From Pseudomonadota bacterium (GTDB lineage Bacteria; Pseudomonadota; Gammaproteobacteria; Xanthomonadales; Xanthomonadaceae): a DNA stretch of 43,460 bases. The position numbers and the translations under genes were made by a program. Numbering within the stretch: position 1 is the stretch's first letter; the number at the start of each line of letters is the position of its first letter. Location of the stretch: contig JAEZYE010000022.1 of the NCBI GenBank assembly GCA_023419315.1, positions 1-43,460 on the forward strand, in the 5' to 3' direction. This document shows positions 1 through 8,126 of this stretch, piece by piece. The notes beneath the pieces were generated by a model, which was given only the letters and a program-made list of their open reading frames with translations, had not been told where the DNA came from and made no database searches.

Positions 1-99
1 TACATCGAGATGTTCTACAACCCGATCCGCCGGCATGGTTCCGCTGGCGGACTGTCACCGGTAGAGTTTGAAAGGCGCTACGCGCAGAGCGGCGACTGA
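1..99 (+). CDS. IS3-family transposase (OrfB), C-terminal fragment
   Basis: The first 33 codons are open from the window edge to a TGA at 97-99. They read as the end of an IS3-family DDE transposase: the segment FYNPIRRHG followed by LSPVEFERRY is the usual final stretch after the catalytic glutamate, where transposases of this family end with an N-x-x-R-x-H / SP-x-E-F motif. The rest of the gene lies outside the window, so whether the element is intact cannot be told. Immediately downstream comes a candidate terminal inverted repeat and then a gene that has lost its 5' part, which fits an insertion into that gene. Confidence 0.85.
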   Translation, partial: YIEMFYNPIRRHGSAGGLSPVEFERRYAQSGD

Positions 100-100
100 G

Positions 101-128
101 TGTCTACAGAACTCTGGCCGGTCCACTA
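101..128 (+). mobile_element. Probable right terminal inverted repeat of the IS3-family element
   Basis: TGTCTACAGAACTCTGG and the bases after it start right behind the transposase stop codon. IS3-group ends commonly begin TGTCTA in this orientation. The boundary is set by where the downstream reading frame of the interrupted gene resumes (about 126-131). The other end is not in the window, so the repeat could not be compared with its partner. Confidence 0.5.
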
Positions 129-314
129 GCATGGGCGGAAGAAGTAACACGTGTCAGTGAAACGCATGCCTCCGATGAGGCATACGCTGCAGCCGCAGCC
201 GTGTTCTCTGAAAAGGATCTAGTCGACCTTACATTGACTATCGCCGCAATGAACGCGATCAATCGCCTGGGGGTCAGTTTCCGACTGAAGCCCCGCGCCA
301 AAGCAGACGCATAA
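129..314 (+). pseudogene. Carboxymuconolactone decarboxylase-like (AhpD-fold) gene, 5'-truncated by the IS
   Basis: Reading in frame from 129 gives about 61 codons to a TAA at 312-314. The visible protein contains WAEEVTRVSETHASDEAY, then FSEKDLVDLTLTIAAMNAINRLGVSFR. This is the typical C-terminal half of carboxymuconolactone decarboxylase / alkylhydroperoxidase-D family proteins, where a helix with EKELVDLTLAI and an INxWNRL segment ends the fold. The N-terminal half with the catalytic Cys-x-x-Cys and histidine is missing, because the frame abuts the transposase end. The remnant has no start codon or upstream promoter of its own and is presumably non-functional. The call rests on family memory of the C-terminal pattern, without a search. 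Confidence 0.7.
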
Positions 315-457
315 GGCGACGGACGCAACAGGCAGCAACAAGCTGAAGCCGCTGCCGTCGACTTGCATCACCTCGAAGCCGGAACTAAGCCGACTTGCAC
401 CAGAAGCGTCGATTTCACGCCCGGACGGTTCTCGTCCGTATCCAGTGGAAACACCTG

Positions 458-487
458 AAAAAACAAAGGCCCGCGTTAGCGGGCCTT
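458..487 (-). terminator. Rho-independent terminator downstream of the tRNA-Thr locus
   Basis: A perfect 9-bp stem (466-474 paired with 479-487, loop GTTA) is followed on the minus strand by a T-rich tract, complement of 458-464. It sits about 44 nt beyond the last recognisable tRNA base and in the same direction, so it most likely ends the tRNA-Thr transcript. The stretch 315-457 to its left holds no gene that I can recognise. Confidence 0.8.
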
Positions 488-530
488 GTTCGGTGATGCT
501 TGCAAACATCGCTTCGGAACTGCGCTGGAG

Positions 531-571
531 GCATTACGAATGCGCCGCTCTACCAACTGAGCTATTCCGGC
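531..571 (-). pseudogene. tRNA-Thr(CGT), 5' part only (ends in the anticodon stem)
   Basis: On the minus strand from 571, the sequence GCCGGAATAGCTCAGTTGG and onwards is a clean tRNA-Thr: acceptor strand, D arm, position 26, anticodon stem GCGCA and loop TTCGTAA with anticodon CGT. After TGC (531) the sequence stops behaving as a tRNA. The second half of the anticodon stem, variable loop, T arm, acceptor 3' strand and CCA are all absent. Upstream there is a strong promoter (582-611), downstream a strong terminator (458-487). So the locus looks like a transcribed tRNA gene whose 3' half was replaced by about 34-43 nt of unrelated sequence. A working tRNA-Thr(CGT) would have to exist elsewhere. 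Confidence 0.85.
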
Positions 572-581
572 GGAGCCGCGA

Positions 582-611
582 ATTCTAGGGGCTGACGTGG
601 GGGTGGGTCAA
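582..611 (-). promoter_or_regulatory. Sigma-70-type promoter of the tRNA-Thr locus
   Basis: On the minus strand TTGACC (606-611), an 18-bp spacer and TAGAAT (582-587) form a good -35/-10 pair, with the tRNA start ten bases downstream. This is the expected spacing for a stable RNA promoter and indicates the truncated locus may still be transcribed. Confidence 0.75.
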
Positions 612-778
612 TGTGGGACGAGACATCGGGGTCGAAGCGCCGGATGTGGCCGTCTCAAGAGAGTCGGAGCATGATGGTCCAAGGGATTACGGGTTGTACC
701 GGGACTCCGTAGCTGCAATAAGCCGCAGGTAAGCCGGATGTTCGCGTCACGATACTGACTGCCAAGGGGACAACAAGG

Positions 779-1897
779 ATGCGCGCCAGATTCACTGCCT
801 TTGCCGTGGGGCTCTCGATTGCATTGGGCTCGTTGCCCTCCATCGCGGCCACTCTTAAGGAACCCGCTCCCATATCGATAAACCCGCAACGGCACCCGTT
901 GCAACTGCTGGGCGTTGCCCTCGAAGCCGTCAAATCGTCCAAGAACGGCTGGCAGGTTGATGGCTCGTATGTGATGACGGAAGTCCCGGGCGGCTACCGC
1001 ATGCGGGTCACCAAGGAATGGAACAACCGCCATGTGATCTACGCCTATCTGACGACCACGCCTCAGTCGGTCTCTATTACCTACGCCGACAGTCGGGAAC
1101 TGGACTTCAAGCAGGGCTCGAACGGCGAACGCAAGATCCACGGCTCGTACAACGACTTCACCAAGCTGCTGACCAACGAGATCGCTGCGTCGCTGTCCAC
1201 AATGTGCAGCGATTACAGCTTCCTGCAGAACTCGAAAGACACTCCCTATGTGGCGATATCGGCAAGCCAGCCGCTTGCACGCATGCCCCGAACGACCGAG
1301 CAGATTCCCGGCACAGGCTTCGTCATCCGCGAGTACACGGGCTTTCTGGCCAATGGACTGCCCTATAACTGCGGGCCGGTGGTCGCCGTTTTTCGCGACG
1401 ACAAGCTGACTGATACCTATGGTGGAACTGCTGCACTGGCCAAGTTGAACATCCAGGGCGAGCTAATCAGCCAAAGGCACGCTTCGGGCCAGATTTCCTA
1501 TGGTCAAGCTGCCGTCGAATACAAGGAAGCCGAACTCGACTTTTCCCAGGCGCTGGAATCGCACCGTCAGAAGCAACTGGTCAGCTACTACCGCCTGCTT
1601 GCCTCGCGGCTTGCCAAGAAGGAAATTTCGGTCGAGGAGTTCGACTACCTCGCTATCGAGAAGGAAGCCGAGATCAGGGACCAGCAGGACGCCATCCAGC
1701 AGAAGCAGATGTTCGAACGAGGCTTGATCGCTGCGGAACAGGGCAAGGTCTTGGCGATGCAGGATCAAGCTGCTGCCATGCAGGCACAGGCGCGGGCGCA
1801 ACAGCAAGCCAACTTCCAAAACTTTCTGAGAAGTCTCAAGACAGTGACCTGCAGTACGGTGGGTTACGGCAACACTGCGACGACGACCTGTAACTGA
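779..1897 (+). CDS. Unrecognised exported protein with C-terminal coiled coil
   Basis: 372 residues. The N-terminus (RARFTAFAVGLSIALGSLPSIAA) is a Sec signal peptide with a likely cut near residue 24, so the product should be periplasmic or outer. The middle is a globular domain with no motif that I know. Residues about 235-350 are charged, rich in E, K, Q and A (for example KKEISVEEFDYLAIEKEAEI and a run of Q/A), and should form a long helix or coiled coil. The tail has two cysteines. The ATG at 779 follows AAGGGG (about 764-769), a fair ribosome site. GC and codon use are lower than in the core genes to the right. A lipoprotein gene follows three bases after its stop. I cannot assign a function. 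Confidence 0.7.
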   Translation: MRARFTAFAVGLSIALGSLPSIAATLKEPAPISINPQRHPLQLLGVALEAVKSSKNGWQVDGSYVMTEVPGGYRMRVTKEWNNRHVIYAYLTTTPQSVSITYADSRELDFKQGSNGERKIHGSYNDFTKLLTNEIAASLSTMCSDYSFLQNSKDTPYVAISASQPLARMPRTTEQIPGTGFVIREYTGFLANGLPYNCGPVVAVFRDDKLTDTYGGTAALAKLNIQGELISQRHASGQISYGQAAVEYKEAELDFSQALESHRQKQLVSYYRLLASRLAKKEISVEEFDYLAIEKEAEIRDQQDAIQQKQMFERGLIAAEQGKVLAMQDQAAAMQAQARAQQQANFQNFLRSLKTVTCSTVGYGNTATTTCN

Positions 1898-1900
1898 CCA

Positions 1901-2200
1901 ATGCGCGCCTCAATCCTTTGCTTTGTAGGCACCGCCCTACTGGTTTCATGCTCTGCGGATCGCGAATCTACATTGACAGCACCGCGGAAGTACTTCGCAT
2001 CAAGCAAGTCCGGGGCATCGGCCGACTACGGGATTATCAAGTTCGGCAATCCTGACGACCATGTCATCACGGTGCATGGCTTCATGGACGACGCCGCTTC
2101 CTGCGCAGAGGTCGTTGAGGCATTGAATACCAATGCGTGCAAAGAGACCAACGGTCAGCAATGCCTGAATCCTTACTCGTGCGTCGCGTTAAATGAGTAA
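1901..2200 (+). CDS. Small lipoprotein of unknown function
   Basis: 99 residues. The start MRASILCFVGTALLVSC is a lipoprotein signal with lipobox LVSC, the acylated cysteine being residue 17. The rest, around NPDDHVITVHGFMDDAASCAEVVEALNTN and then a Cys-rich end (NACKETN, CLNPYSC), suggests a small disulfide-stabilised periplasmic domain. It is separated from the preceding exported protein by only three bases, so the two are probably one operon and may work together at the envelope. I do not recognise the family. The lower GC matches the neighbouring gene and fits acquisition together. Confidence 0.65.
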   Translation: MRASILCFVGTALLVSCSADRESTLTAPRKYFASSKSGASADYGIIKFGNPDDHVITVHGFMDDAASCAEVVEALNTNACKETNGQQCLNPYSCVALNE

Positions 2201-2724
2201 CTGATGCACCTCCCCGCTAAACGCATTTACCAAACCCTGAGCGCACTTGACGCCCGTCATATTCGGGCGGAGGATCGATTTGGGCGCTTGAAGCGCCCGT
2301 AAAGCGAATGTATTCCTAAAGGTCGAGTGCCTGTATGGAGTGCATCCGCCCTATCCTCCACTTCGACTCACTCGGGGCGGCGATCCCGGCACCGATCTAA
2401 GACTTCCATGCCCTGTAACGCGGATCACCCACATTTGGGTCAGTCAGGGGAGCGGCGCATAGTGTATGCGTGGTTCCTTTGCTAGACCCGACGCTGATGA
2501 CCTTACGGGTCAATCACTACCTGACCCACGCCCCTGCCCGTCTTGGATGACGTCGCTTAAGCCGGCGCCTACGAGTATGGTTCTTGCGAGCAGGCTGTGT
2601 CCCTGATGTCCCACTTCTGGGAGGCGCCCGAAGCATAGAAGCCGCTTTTGATCCTGCAGATGGTCATGCTGCAGGAAGTGCAGTCAGAGAATATCTGCGG
2701 TCCGTGCAAGCCAACCAAACGGGA
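2201..2724. other. 524-bp gene-free stretch between the accessory pair and ispH
   Basis: No convincing reading frame is present on either strand. Two hairpins lie near the left edge: 2251-2269 (CGCCCG / CGGGCG) and 2282-2298 (GGGCGCTT / AAGCGCCC with almost no loop). They could end the lipoprotein transcript, but neither has a T tract. The right half carries short matching stretches around TGGGTCAG and CTGACCCA. I could not identify an attachment site, tRNA piece or gene remnant. Confidence 0.5.
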
Positions 2725-3675
2725 TCAACTCACCAGTTGCAGCCGCAGTTCCTTGGGCAGCGCGAACACCATGTTTTCCGGTTCGCCTTCGAGTTCACCC
2801 ACGCTGCCAGCGCCGAGCTCACGCAGGCGCTGGATGACTCCGTCAATCAGGATGTCCGGCGCGGATGCGCCGGCGGTCACCCCGATGCGCTGCTTGCCAA
2901 TGACCCACGCCGGATCGATTTCCTGCGCGCCATCGATGAGGTAGGACTCGACGCCATCGCGCTCGGCGAGTTCGCGCAGGCGGTTGGAGTTGGAACTGTT
3001 CGGCGAGCCGACGACCAGTACCAGATCGCATTGACGGGCCAGATCGCGAACGGCGTCCTGGCGGTTCTGCGTGGCGTAGCAGATGTCGTCGTTCTTCGGT
3101 CCCTGCACTTTCGGGAACCGTGTCTGCAGCGCCTGGATGATGCCGATCGTGTCATCGACCGACAGCGTCGTCTGCGTCGTATAGAAGAGGTTTGCCGGTT
3201 GGCCGACTTCCAGCGTGGCGACGTCGTCGATGTCCTCGACCAGATAGATCTGCCCGGTTCCGCCTTCGCGGTTCCACTGCCCCATCGTGCCTTCCACCTC
3301 GGGATGGCCCGCGTGGCCGATCAGCACGACGTCGCGGCCGGCACGGCAATGTCGCGCCACTTCCAGATGCACCTTGGTCACCAGCGGACACGTTGCGTCG
3401 AACACCTTGAGACCACGGCGTTCGGCTTCGCTGCGGACCGCCTGCGAAACGCCATGTGCGCTGAAGATGACGGTCGCGCCGTCGGGCACTTCATCCAGTT
3501 CCTCGACGAAGACCGCGCCGCGCGCGCGCAGATCTTCAACGACGAAACGGTTGTGCACGACTTCATGGCGCACGTAGATCGGCGCGCCCAGCGTTTCGAT
3601 GGCGCGCTTGACGATTTCGATGGCGCGGTCGACACCGGCGCAGAAACCGCGGGGATTGGCGAGCAGGACGTCCAT
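2725..3675 (-). CDS. ispH: 4-hydroxy-3-methylbut-2-enyl diphosphate reductase
   Basis: 316 residues, a normal length. IspH reduces HMBPP to IPP and DMAPP in the last step of the MEP isoprenoid pathway, in the cytoplasm, with a [4Fe-4S] cluster. The three cluster cysteines are visible at 12 (RGFCAG), 96 (FDATCPLV) and 199 (DDICYAT). The substrate-binding histidines at 41 (HEVVHNRF), 74 (SAHG) and 124 (GHAGHPEVEG) and the catalytic Glu126 are present too. The start MDVLLANPRG is the family start; the frame runs open upstream but that part overlaps lspA. It lies 43 nt behind lspA on the same strand and is the last gene of the murJ-ribF-ileS-lspA-ispH series. Confidence 0.97.
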   Translation of the reverse strand: MDVLLANPRGFCAGVDRAIEIVKRAIETLGAPIYVRHEVVHNRFVVEDLRARGAVFVEELDEVPDGATVIFSAHGVSQAVRSEAERRGLKVFDATCPLVTKVHLEVARHCRAGRDVVLIGHAGHPEVEGTMGQWNREGGTGQIYLVEDIDDVATLEVGQPANLFYTTQTTLSVDDTIGIIQALQTRFPKVQGPKNDDICYATQNRQDAVRDLARQCDLVLVVGSPNSSNSNRLRELAERDGVESYLIDGAQEIDPAWVIGKQRIGVTAGASAPDILIDGVIQRLRELGAGSVGELEGEPENMVFALPKELRLQLVS

Positions 3676-3718
3676 GGGGCGTGATTTTACCGGAGGCGGG
3701 GGAGTCGGCAGATGAAGC

Positions 3719-4219
3719 TCAGCGGGCGAGTTTGCGCTTGCCGTCCAGCAGCCCGAACAGCGCGATGCCGATCGCGCCGCAGACGATGGCCGAATCGGCC
3801 AGGTTGAACGACGGCCAGGTATAGCCGCGCCAGTACCACTGGACGAAATCGATGACGTGCCCGTGGATGATGCGATCCAGCACGTTGCCCAATGCACCGC
3901 CGATCACCAGGGAAAACGGCAGCGCCTGCCGCCAGTCGTTGCGCGGCGTGCGGCTCAGCCAGAACGCCAGCAGGCTGCAGATGCCGACCGCCAGTACGCC
4001 GAAGAACCAGATCTGCCAGCCGCCGGCATTCGCCAGGAAACTGAATGCCGCGCCCGTGTTGTAGGTGCGATACCAGTTCCAGAAGCCATCGATGACCGGC
4101 ACCGCGGTGTATTCCGGCAGCGATGACAGCACCCAGGCCTTGCTCCATTGATCGAGGCCGATGATGAGGGCCGAAAGCAGCAGCCAGATCAGGGCGTTGG
4201 GTCGCGGACGTGGGCTCAT
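3719..4219 (-). CDS. lspA: Lipoprotein signal peptidase (signal peptidase II)
   Basis: 166 residues with four membrane segments (about 9-27, 68-88, 99-118 and 138-160). LspA is an inner-membrane aspartyl protease that cuts the signal peptide from prolipoproteins after lipid attachment. The two catalytic aspartates are seen in HGHVIDF (Asp124) and FNLADSAI (Asp142), and the conserved NTGAAFSFL and GGALGNVLDR blocks are intact. The start MSPRPRP at 4219 was chosen because it gives the family length; the open frame upstream overlaps the end of ileS. It sits 55 nt behind ileS and 43 nt ahead of ispH, as in related genomes. Confidence 0.96.
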   Translation of the reverse strand: MSPRPRPNALIWLLLSALIIGLDQWSKAWVLSSLPEYTAVPVIDGFWNWYRTYNTGAAFSFLANAGGWQIWFFGVLAVGICSLLAFWLSRTPRNDWRQALPFSLVIGGALGNVLDRIIHGHVIDFVQWYWRGYTWPSFNLADSAIVCGAIGIALFGLLDGKRKLAR

Positions 4220-4274
4220 GTTGTTCCGTTCGGGATGAGAGGGCGGCCACGATGGTGCGCGGCCGCGGGATGGA

Positions 4275-7106
4275 TCAGAACCAGCGGCGGTCTTCGCCGG
4301 GACCTTCGATGTTGCTGGCGCAGCGTCCGCACAGTTCCGGATGCGCCGCGTCCACGCCGATGTCGGCACGGTGGTGCCAGCAGCGGATGCACTTGGCGCG
4401 GGTGCTCGGCTGCGCGAGCACGAACACTTCATCGGCCGACACTTCGCTCACGCTCACGTCGCCGCTGATGAAGAAGAAGCGCAGTTCATCGGCAAGCGGC
4501 TGCCATTTGCCGGCCAGTGCGGCGTTGACGGACACGGTGATCTCGGCTTCCAGCGCGGCCCCGATACGGCCATTGGCGCGCATCGGCTCCAGCACCTTGG
4601 CGACCTGCTCGCGCAATGCCAGCAGCTGGTCGAAATCCGCTGCCGACAGCGCGGCATCGGCCGGCAGCGCAGCCAGGCCGTCGTACCAGGTTGCAAACAG
4701 AACGTTGCCCGTCCGCTCGCCCGGCAGGTGCTGCCACATCTCGTCGGCGGTGAAGCTCAACACCGGCGCGATCCAGCGCACGAAGGCTTCTGCGATGCGG
4801 AACATCGCGCTCTGCGCCGAGCGACGGCCGCGCGAATCCTCGCGCATCGTATAGAGGCGGTCCTTTGTCACATCGAGATAGAGCGAGCCCAGATCCACGC
4901 TGCAGAAATTCAGCAGCGCCTGCACGATTTCCGCGAAGTCGTAGCGCTCGTACGCGGCTTTGATCTTCTCCTGCAGTTCCCAGGCGCGGTGCACGATCCA
5001 GCGATCCAGCGCGACCATGTCTTCCAGCGAGCGCAAATCGCGCGCCGGGTCGAAACCGTGCAGGTTGCCGAGCAGGAAGCGCGCGGTGTTGCGGATGCGG
5101 CGATAGGCGTCCGCGTTGCGCTTGAGGATTTCCTGCGACAGCGACATTTCGTTGCTGTAGTCGGCCGAAGCGATCCACAGGCGCAGGATGTCCGCGCCGA
5201 GCGTCTTCATGATGTCCTGCGGCTCGATGCCGTTGCCGAGTGACTTGGACATCTTGCGGCCGTGTTCGTCCACGGTGAATCCGTGCGTCAGGCACTGCCG
5301 ATACGGCGCATGCCTGTCGATCGCCACGCCGGTCAGCAACGACGACTGGAACCAGCCGCGATGCTGATCCGAACCTTCCAGATAGAGATCGGCCGGCTTG
5401 CCGAGTCCGCGCTCCAGCAGCACGCCTTCATGCGTCACGCCCGAATCGAACCAGACATCGAGGATATCGGTGATCTTTTCGTAGTCGCCGGCTTCGGCGC
5501 CGAGCAGGTCTTCCATGTCGAGCGTGTACCAGACATCGACGCCGCCCTGCTCCACGCGCTCGGCCACGGCGTGCATCAGTTCGACACTGCGTGGATGCGG
5601 TTCGCCGGTTTCGCGATGCACGAACAGGGCAATCGGCACGCCCCAGGTGCGCTGGCGCGAAATCGTCCAGTCCGGACGGCCTTCCACCATTCCGGCGATG
5701 CGCGCTTCGCCCCACTGCGGGAACCAGCCGACCTGCTTGATCGCGGCGAGTGCGTCACGACGCAGGTGCGCCTGCTCCATCGAGATGAACCACTGCGGCG
5801 TGGCGCGGAAGGCGATCGGCGTCTTGTGGCGCCAGCAATGCGGATAGCTGTGCTGCAACTTGCTGAAGGCCAGCAGCGTGCAGTTGCCTCGCAGCACGTC
5901 GACGATGGCGTCGTTCGCCTTCCAGATATGCGTTCCGGCCAGCACGACGTCGCCGGCTGGCGGCGTCGACGGCAGGTAGAGGCCGCGTCCGTCGACCGGA
6001 TTGAGCTGCGCCGTCGTGTACTTGTCGATCAGGCCGTAGCGCTGGCCCACTACAAAGTCTTCTTGGCCGTGCCCCGGTGCGGTATGCACGGCGCCGGTGC
6101 CGTCTTCCGCCGACACGTGATCACCCACGAGGATCGGGATTTCGCGCTCGGCGTAGAACGGATGCGACAGCAGCACGCCGTCGAGCGACGCACCGGTGGT
6201 GCGCGCGTGCACGACCGGCTCGGCGACGCCATACCGCTGCAACGCGCGCACGGCCAGCGCATCGGCCAGCACCAGCCAGCGGCGCTTGCCCGCGTGGGCC
6301 GGCCCTTCGACCAGTGCGTATTCCAGATCCGGGCCGAGCGAAACCGCGAGCGAAGCCGGAAGCGTCCACGGCGTGGTCGTCCAGATCGGCACGGCAACTT
6401 CGACATCGTCCGGCACGGCCACGTTGAAGGCGGCCGCAAGCGCCTTGCGATCACGCACGGCGTACGCCACGTCGATCGCCGGCGATACCTTGTCCTGGTA
6501 TTCGATTTCCGCTTCCGCCAGCGCCGAACCGCAATCGAAGCACCAGTGCACCGGCTTCACGCCGCGGGTCAGGTGGCCATTGGCCACGACCTTCGCGAGC
6601 GCGCGAATCTCGTTGGCTTCAAAACGGAAATCGAGCGTCTTGTACGGATTGTCCCAATCGCCAATCACGCCCAGTCGCTTGAAGTCCTTGCGCTGCAGAT
6701 CGATCTGCTCGTTGGCGTAGTCGCGGCATTTCTGGCGGAACTCGACCGCGTCGAGCTTCACGCCGACCTTGCCGAATTTCTTCTCGATGGCGATTTCGAT
6801 CGGCAAGCCATGGCAATCCCAACCCGGCACGTAAGGCGCATCGAAACCCGCCAGGTACTTCGACTTGACGATGATGTCCTTGAGGATCTTGTTGACCGCG
6901 TGACCGAGGTGAATCGCACCGTTCGCATACGGCGGGCCGTCATGCAGGACGAATTGCGGGCGGCCTTGCGCGTTCTCGCGCAGCTTCGCGTACAGGTTTT
7001 CGGTTTCCCAGCGCGCCAGCGTGTCCGGTTCGCGTTTGGGCAGATCGCCGCGCATCGGGAACTCGGTGGCGGGCAGATGAAGTGTGGCTTTGTAATCCTG
7101 GCTCAC
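4275..7106 (-). CDS. ileS: Isoleucyl-tRNA synthetase
   Basis: 943 residues, the usual length for the bacterial class I enzyme that charges tRNA-Ile. The HIGH motif appears as HLGH (66-69, in PPYANGAIHLGH) and the KMSKS loop as RKMSKSLGN around residue 615. The editing (CP1) domain lies between them, with TTTPWTLPASLA. At the C-terminus the zinc site is seen as KCIRCWHHR and LCGRCASN, typical of the E. coli-like type. The start is a GTG at 7106, giving VSQDYKATLHLP. It overlaps the TGA of ribF by four bases (GTGA), which suggests translational coupling. A long open frame on the opposite strand is a codon-bias shadow. Confidence 0.97.
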   Translation of the reverse strand: MSQDYKATLHLPATEFPMRGDLPKREPDTLARWETENLYAKLRENAQGRPQFVLHDGPPYANGAIHLGHAVNKILKDIIVKSKYLAGFDAPYVPGWDCHGLPIEIAIEKKFGKVGVKLDAVEFRQKCRDYANEQIDLQRKDFKRLGVIGDWDNPYKTLDFRFEANEIRALAKVVANGHLTRGVKPVHWCFDCGSALAEAEIEYQDKVSPAIDVAYAVRDRKALAAAFNVAVPDDVEVAVPIWTTTPWTLPASLAVSLGPDLEYALVEGPAHAGKRRWLVLADALAVRALQRYGVAEPVVHARTTGASLDGVLLSHPFYAEREIPILVGDHVSAEDGTGAVHTAPGHGQEDFVVGQRYGLIDKYTTAQLNPVDGRGLYLPSTPPAGDVVLAGTHIWKANDAIVDVLRGNCTLLAFSKLQHSYPHCWRHKTPIAFRATPQWFISMEQAHLRRDALAAIKQVGWFPQWGEARIAGMVEGRPDWTISRQRTWGVPIALFVHRETGEPHPRSVELMHAVAERVEQGGVDVWYTLDMEDLLGAEAGDYEKITDILDVWFDSGVTHEGVLLERGLGKPADLYLEGSDQHRGWFQSSLLTGVAIDRHAPYRQCLTHGFTVDEHGRKMSKSLGNGIEPQDIMKTLGADILRLWIASADYSNEMSLSQEILKRNADAYRRIRNTARFLLGNLHGFDPARDLRSLEDMVALDRWIVHRAWELQEKIKAAYERYDFAEIVQALLNFCSVDLGSLYLDVTKDRLYTMREDSRGRRSAQSAMFRIAEAFVRWIAPVLSFTADEMWQHLPGERTGNVLFATWYDGLAALPADAALSAADFDQLLALREQVAKVLEPMRANGRIGAALEAEITVSVNAALAGKWQPLADELRFFFISGDVSVSEVSADEVFVLAQPSTRAKCIRCWHHRADIGVDAAHPELCGRCASNIEGPGEDRRWF

Positions 7107-8050
7107 GCCGTGGCTCGTCGGTTGTCGTCGGAAAGAAGGCCGCGCGCCTGTTCGGCATCGCGATGCATCTGCGTGGTGAGGCTCTGCAGATCGGGGAATT
7201 TCAGTTCGTCGCGCAGCTTGGCGACGAATTCGACCTCGATATGGCGCCCATAGAGGTCGCCGCTGAAATCGAACAGGTGTGCTTCGAGCAGAGGCTCGAC
7301 GCCGTCCACGGTCGGGCGCGTGCCGAAGCTGGACACCGATGGCCACGGATGCTCGGCCACGCCATGCACCCAGGTCGCATAGATGCCGGACAGCGCAGGC
7401 GTTTTCGGGAATCGCAGGTTGGCGGTCGGGAAGCCGAGCGTGCGCCCGAGTTGCTGCCCGCGCACGACGCGGCCGCCGATGGCGTAAGGCCGGCCGAGGA
7501 ACTGGGTGGCCCTGCCGAAATCACCGGCCTGCAAGGCTTCGCGGATGCGCGTGCTGGAAACGCGGTCGCCGTGCACGTCCACGGGCTCGATGGCGTGCGC
7601 GCTGAATCCCCGCTCGCCGCCCATGCGCTGCAAGAGCGCCAGGTCGCCACCGCGACGATTGCCGAAGCGGAAGTCCGGGCCGATCCACACTTCGCGAGCC
7701 GACAGTCGTTCCACCAGCATCTGCTGGACGAAATCCTCCGCGCTCATCGCGGCAATGCGCGCATCGAAGCGCAGCAATCCAATCAGGTCCGCGCCGAGAT
7801 TGCGCAGGCCTTCGACCTTCGCACGCGCCAGCGTCAAGCGCGGCGGCGGGTTATCCTGGGCGAAGAACTCGCGCGGGAGCGGCTCGAAGCTGAGCACAAC
7901 GGCAGACAGGCCGGACTCACGAGCACGTGCCACGGTATGCCGCACCAGCGTCCGGTGGCCGTGGTGGAGGCCGTCGAAAGCGCCGATGCAGACCACGCTC
8001 CCGCGCGGACTCAAAGGTCCGCCGTCGACGTCACGAAACAGCCTGCTCAT
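7103..8050 (-). CDS. ribF: Bifunctional riboflavin kinase / FAD synthetase
   Basis: 315 residues. RibF phosphorylates riboflavin to FMN and adenylates FMN to FAD. The N-terminal adenylyltransferase domain shows GAFDGLHHGH (about 23-32) and the STRIREAL motif (about 165). The C-terminal kinase domain shows GRTLGFPTAN (about 205) and FGTRPTV. The ATG at 8050 has AGGAAA just upstream and gives the family start; the frame continues open upstream into murJ sequence. It follows murJ by 76 nt and overlaps ileS by four bases. Confidence 0.96.
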   Translation of the reverse strand: MSRLFRDVDGGPLSPRGSVVCIGAFDGLHHGHRTLVRHTVARARESGLSAVVLSFEPLPREFFAQDNPPPRLTLARAKVEGLRNLGADLIGLLRFDARIAAMSAEDFVQQMLVERLSAREVWIGPDFRFGNRRGGDLALLQRMGGERGFSAHAIEPVDVHGDRVSSTRIREALQAGDFGRATQFLGRPYAIGGRVVRGQQLGRTLGFPTANLRFPKTPALSGIYATWVHGVAEHPWPSVSSFGTRPTVDGVEPLLEAHLFDFSGDLYGRHIEVEFVAKLRDELKFPDLQSLTTQMHRDAEQARGLLSDDNRRATA

Positions 8051-8126
8051 GGTTTCCTGTTGTAAGCGGCCCGGGCCGATCCGCCGGGCGCACGCAAGTT
8101 CCGCAGTATAGCCGTCCGGCTGGGGC

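Noticed and set aside
219..509. Possible minus-strand gene of 96 codons next to the tRNA-Thr fragment
   Set aside because: It crosses the tRNA terminator and the coding end of the truncated AhpD-like gene, and the product has no recognisable feature.
2251..2298. Hairpin series considered as a CRISPR or attachment site
   Set aside because: Only two unrelated hairpins, no regular repeat-spacer pattern and no matching tRNA 3' sequence were found.
5262..7253. 663-codon open frame on the plus strand
   Set aside because: It lies entirely over ileS on the other strand. The deduced protein is Arg/His/Gln-rich without motif, as expected for an antisense frame in high-GC DNA.
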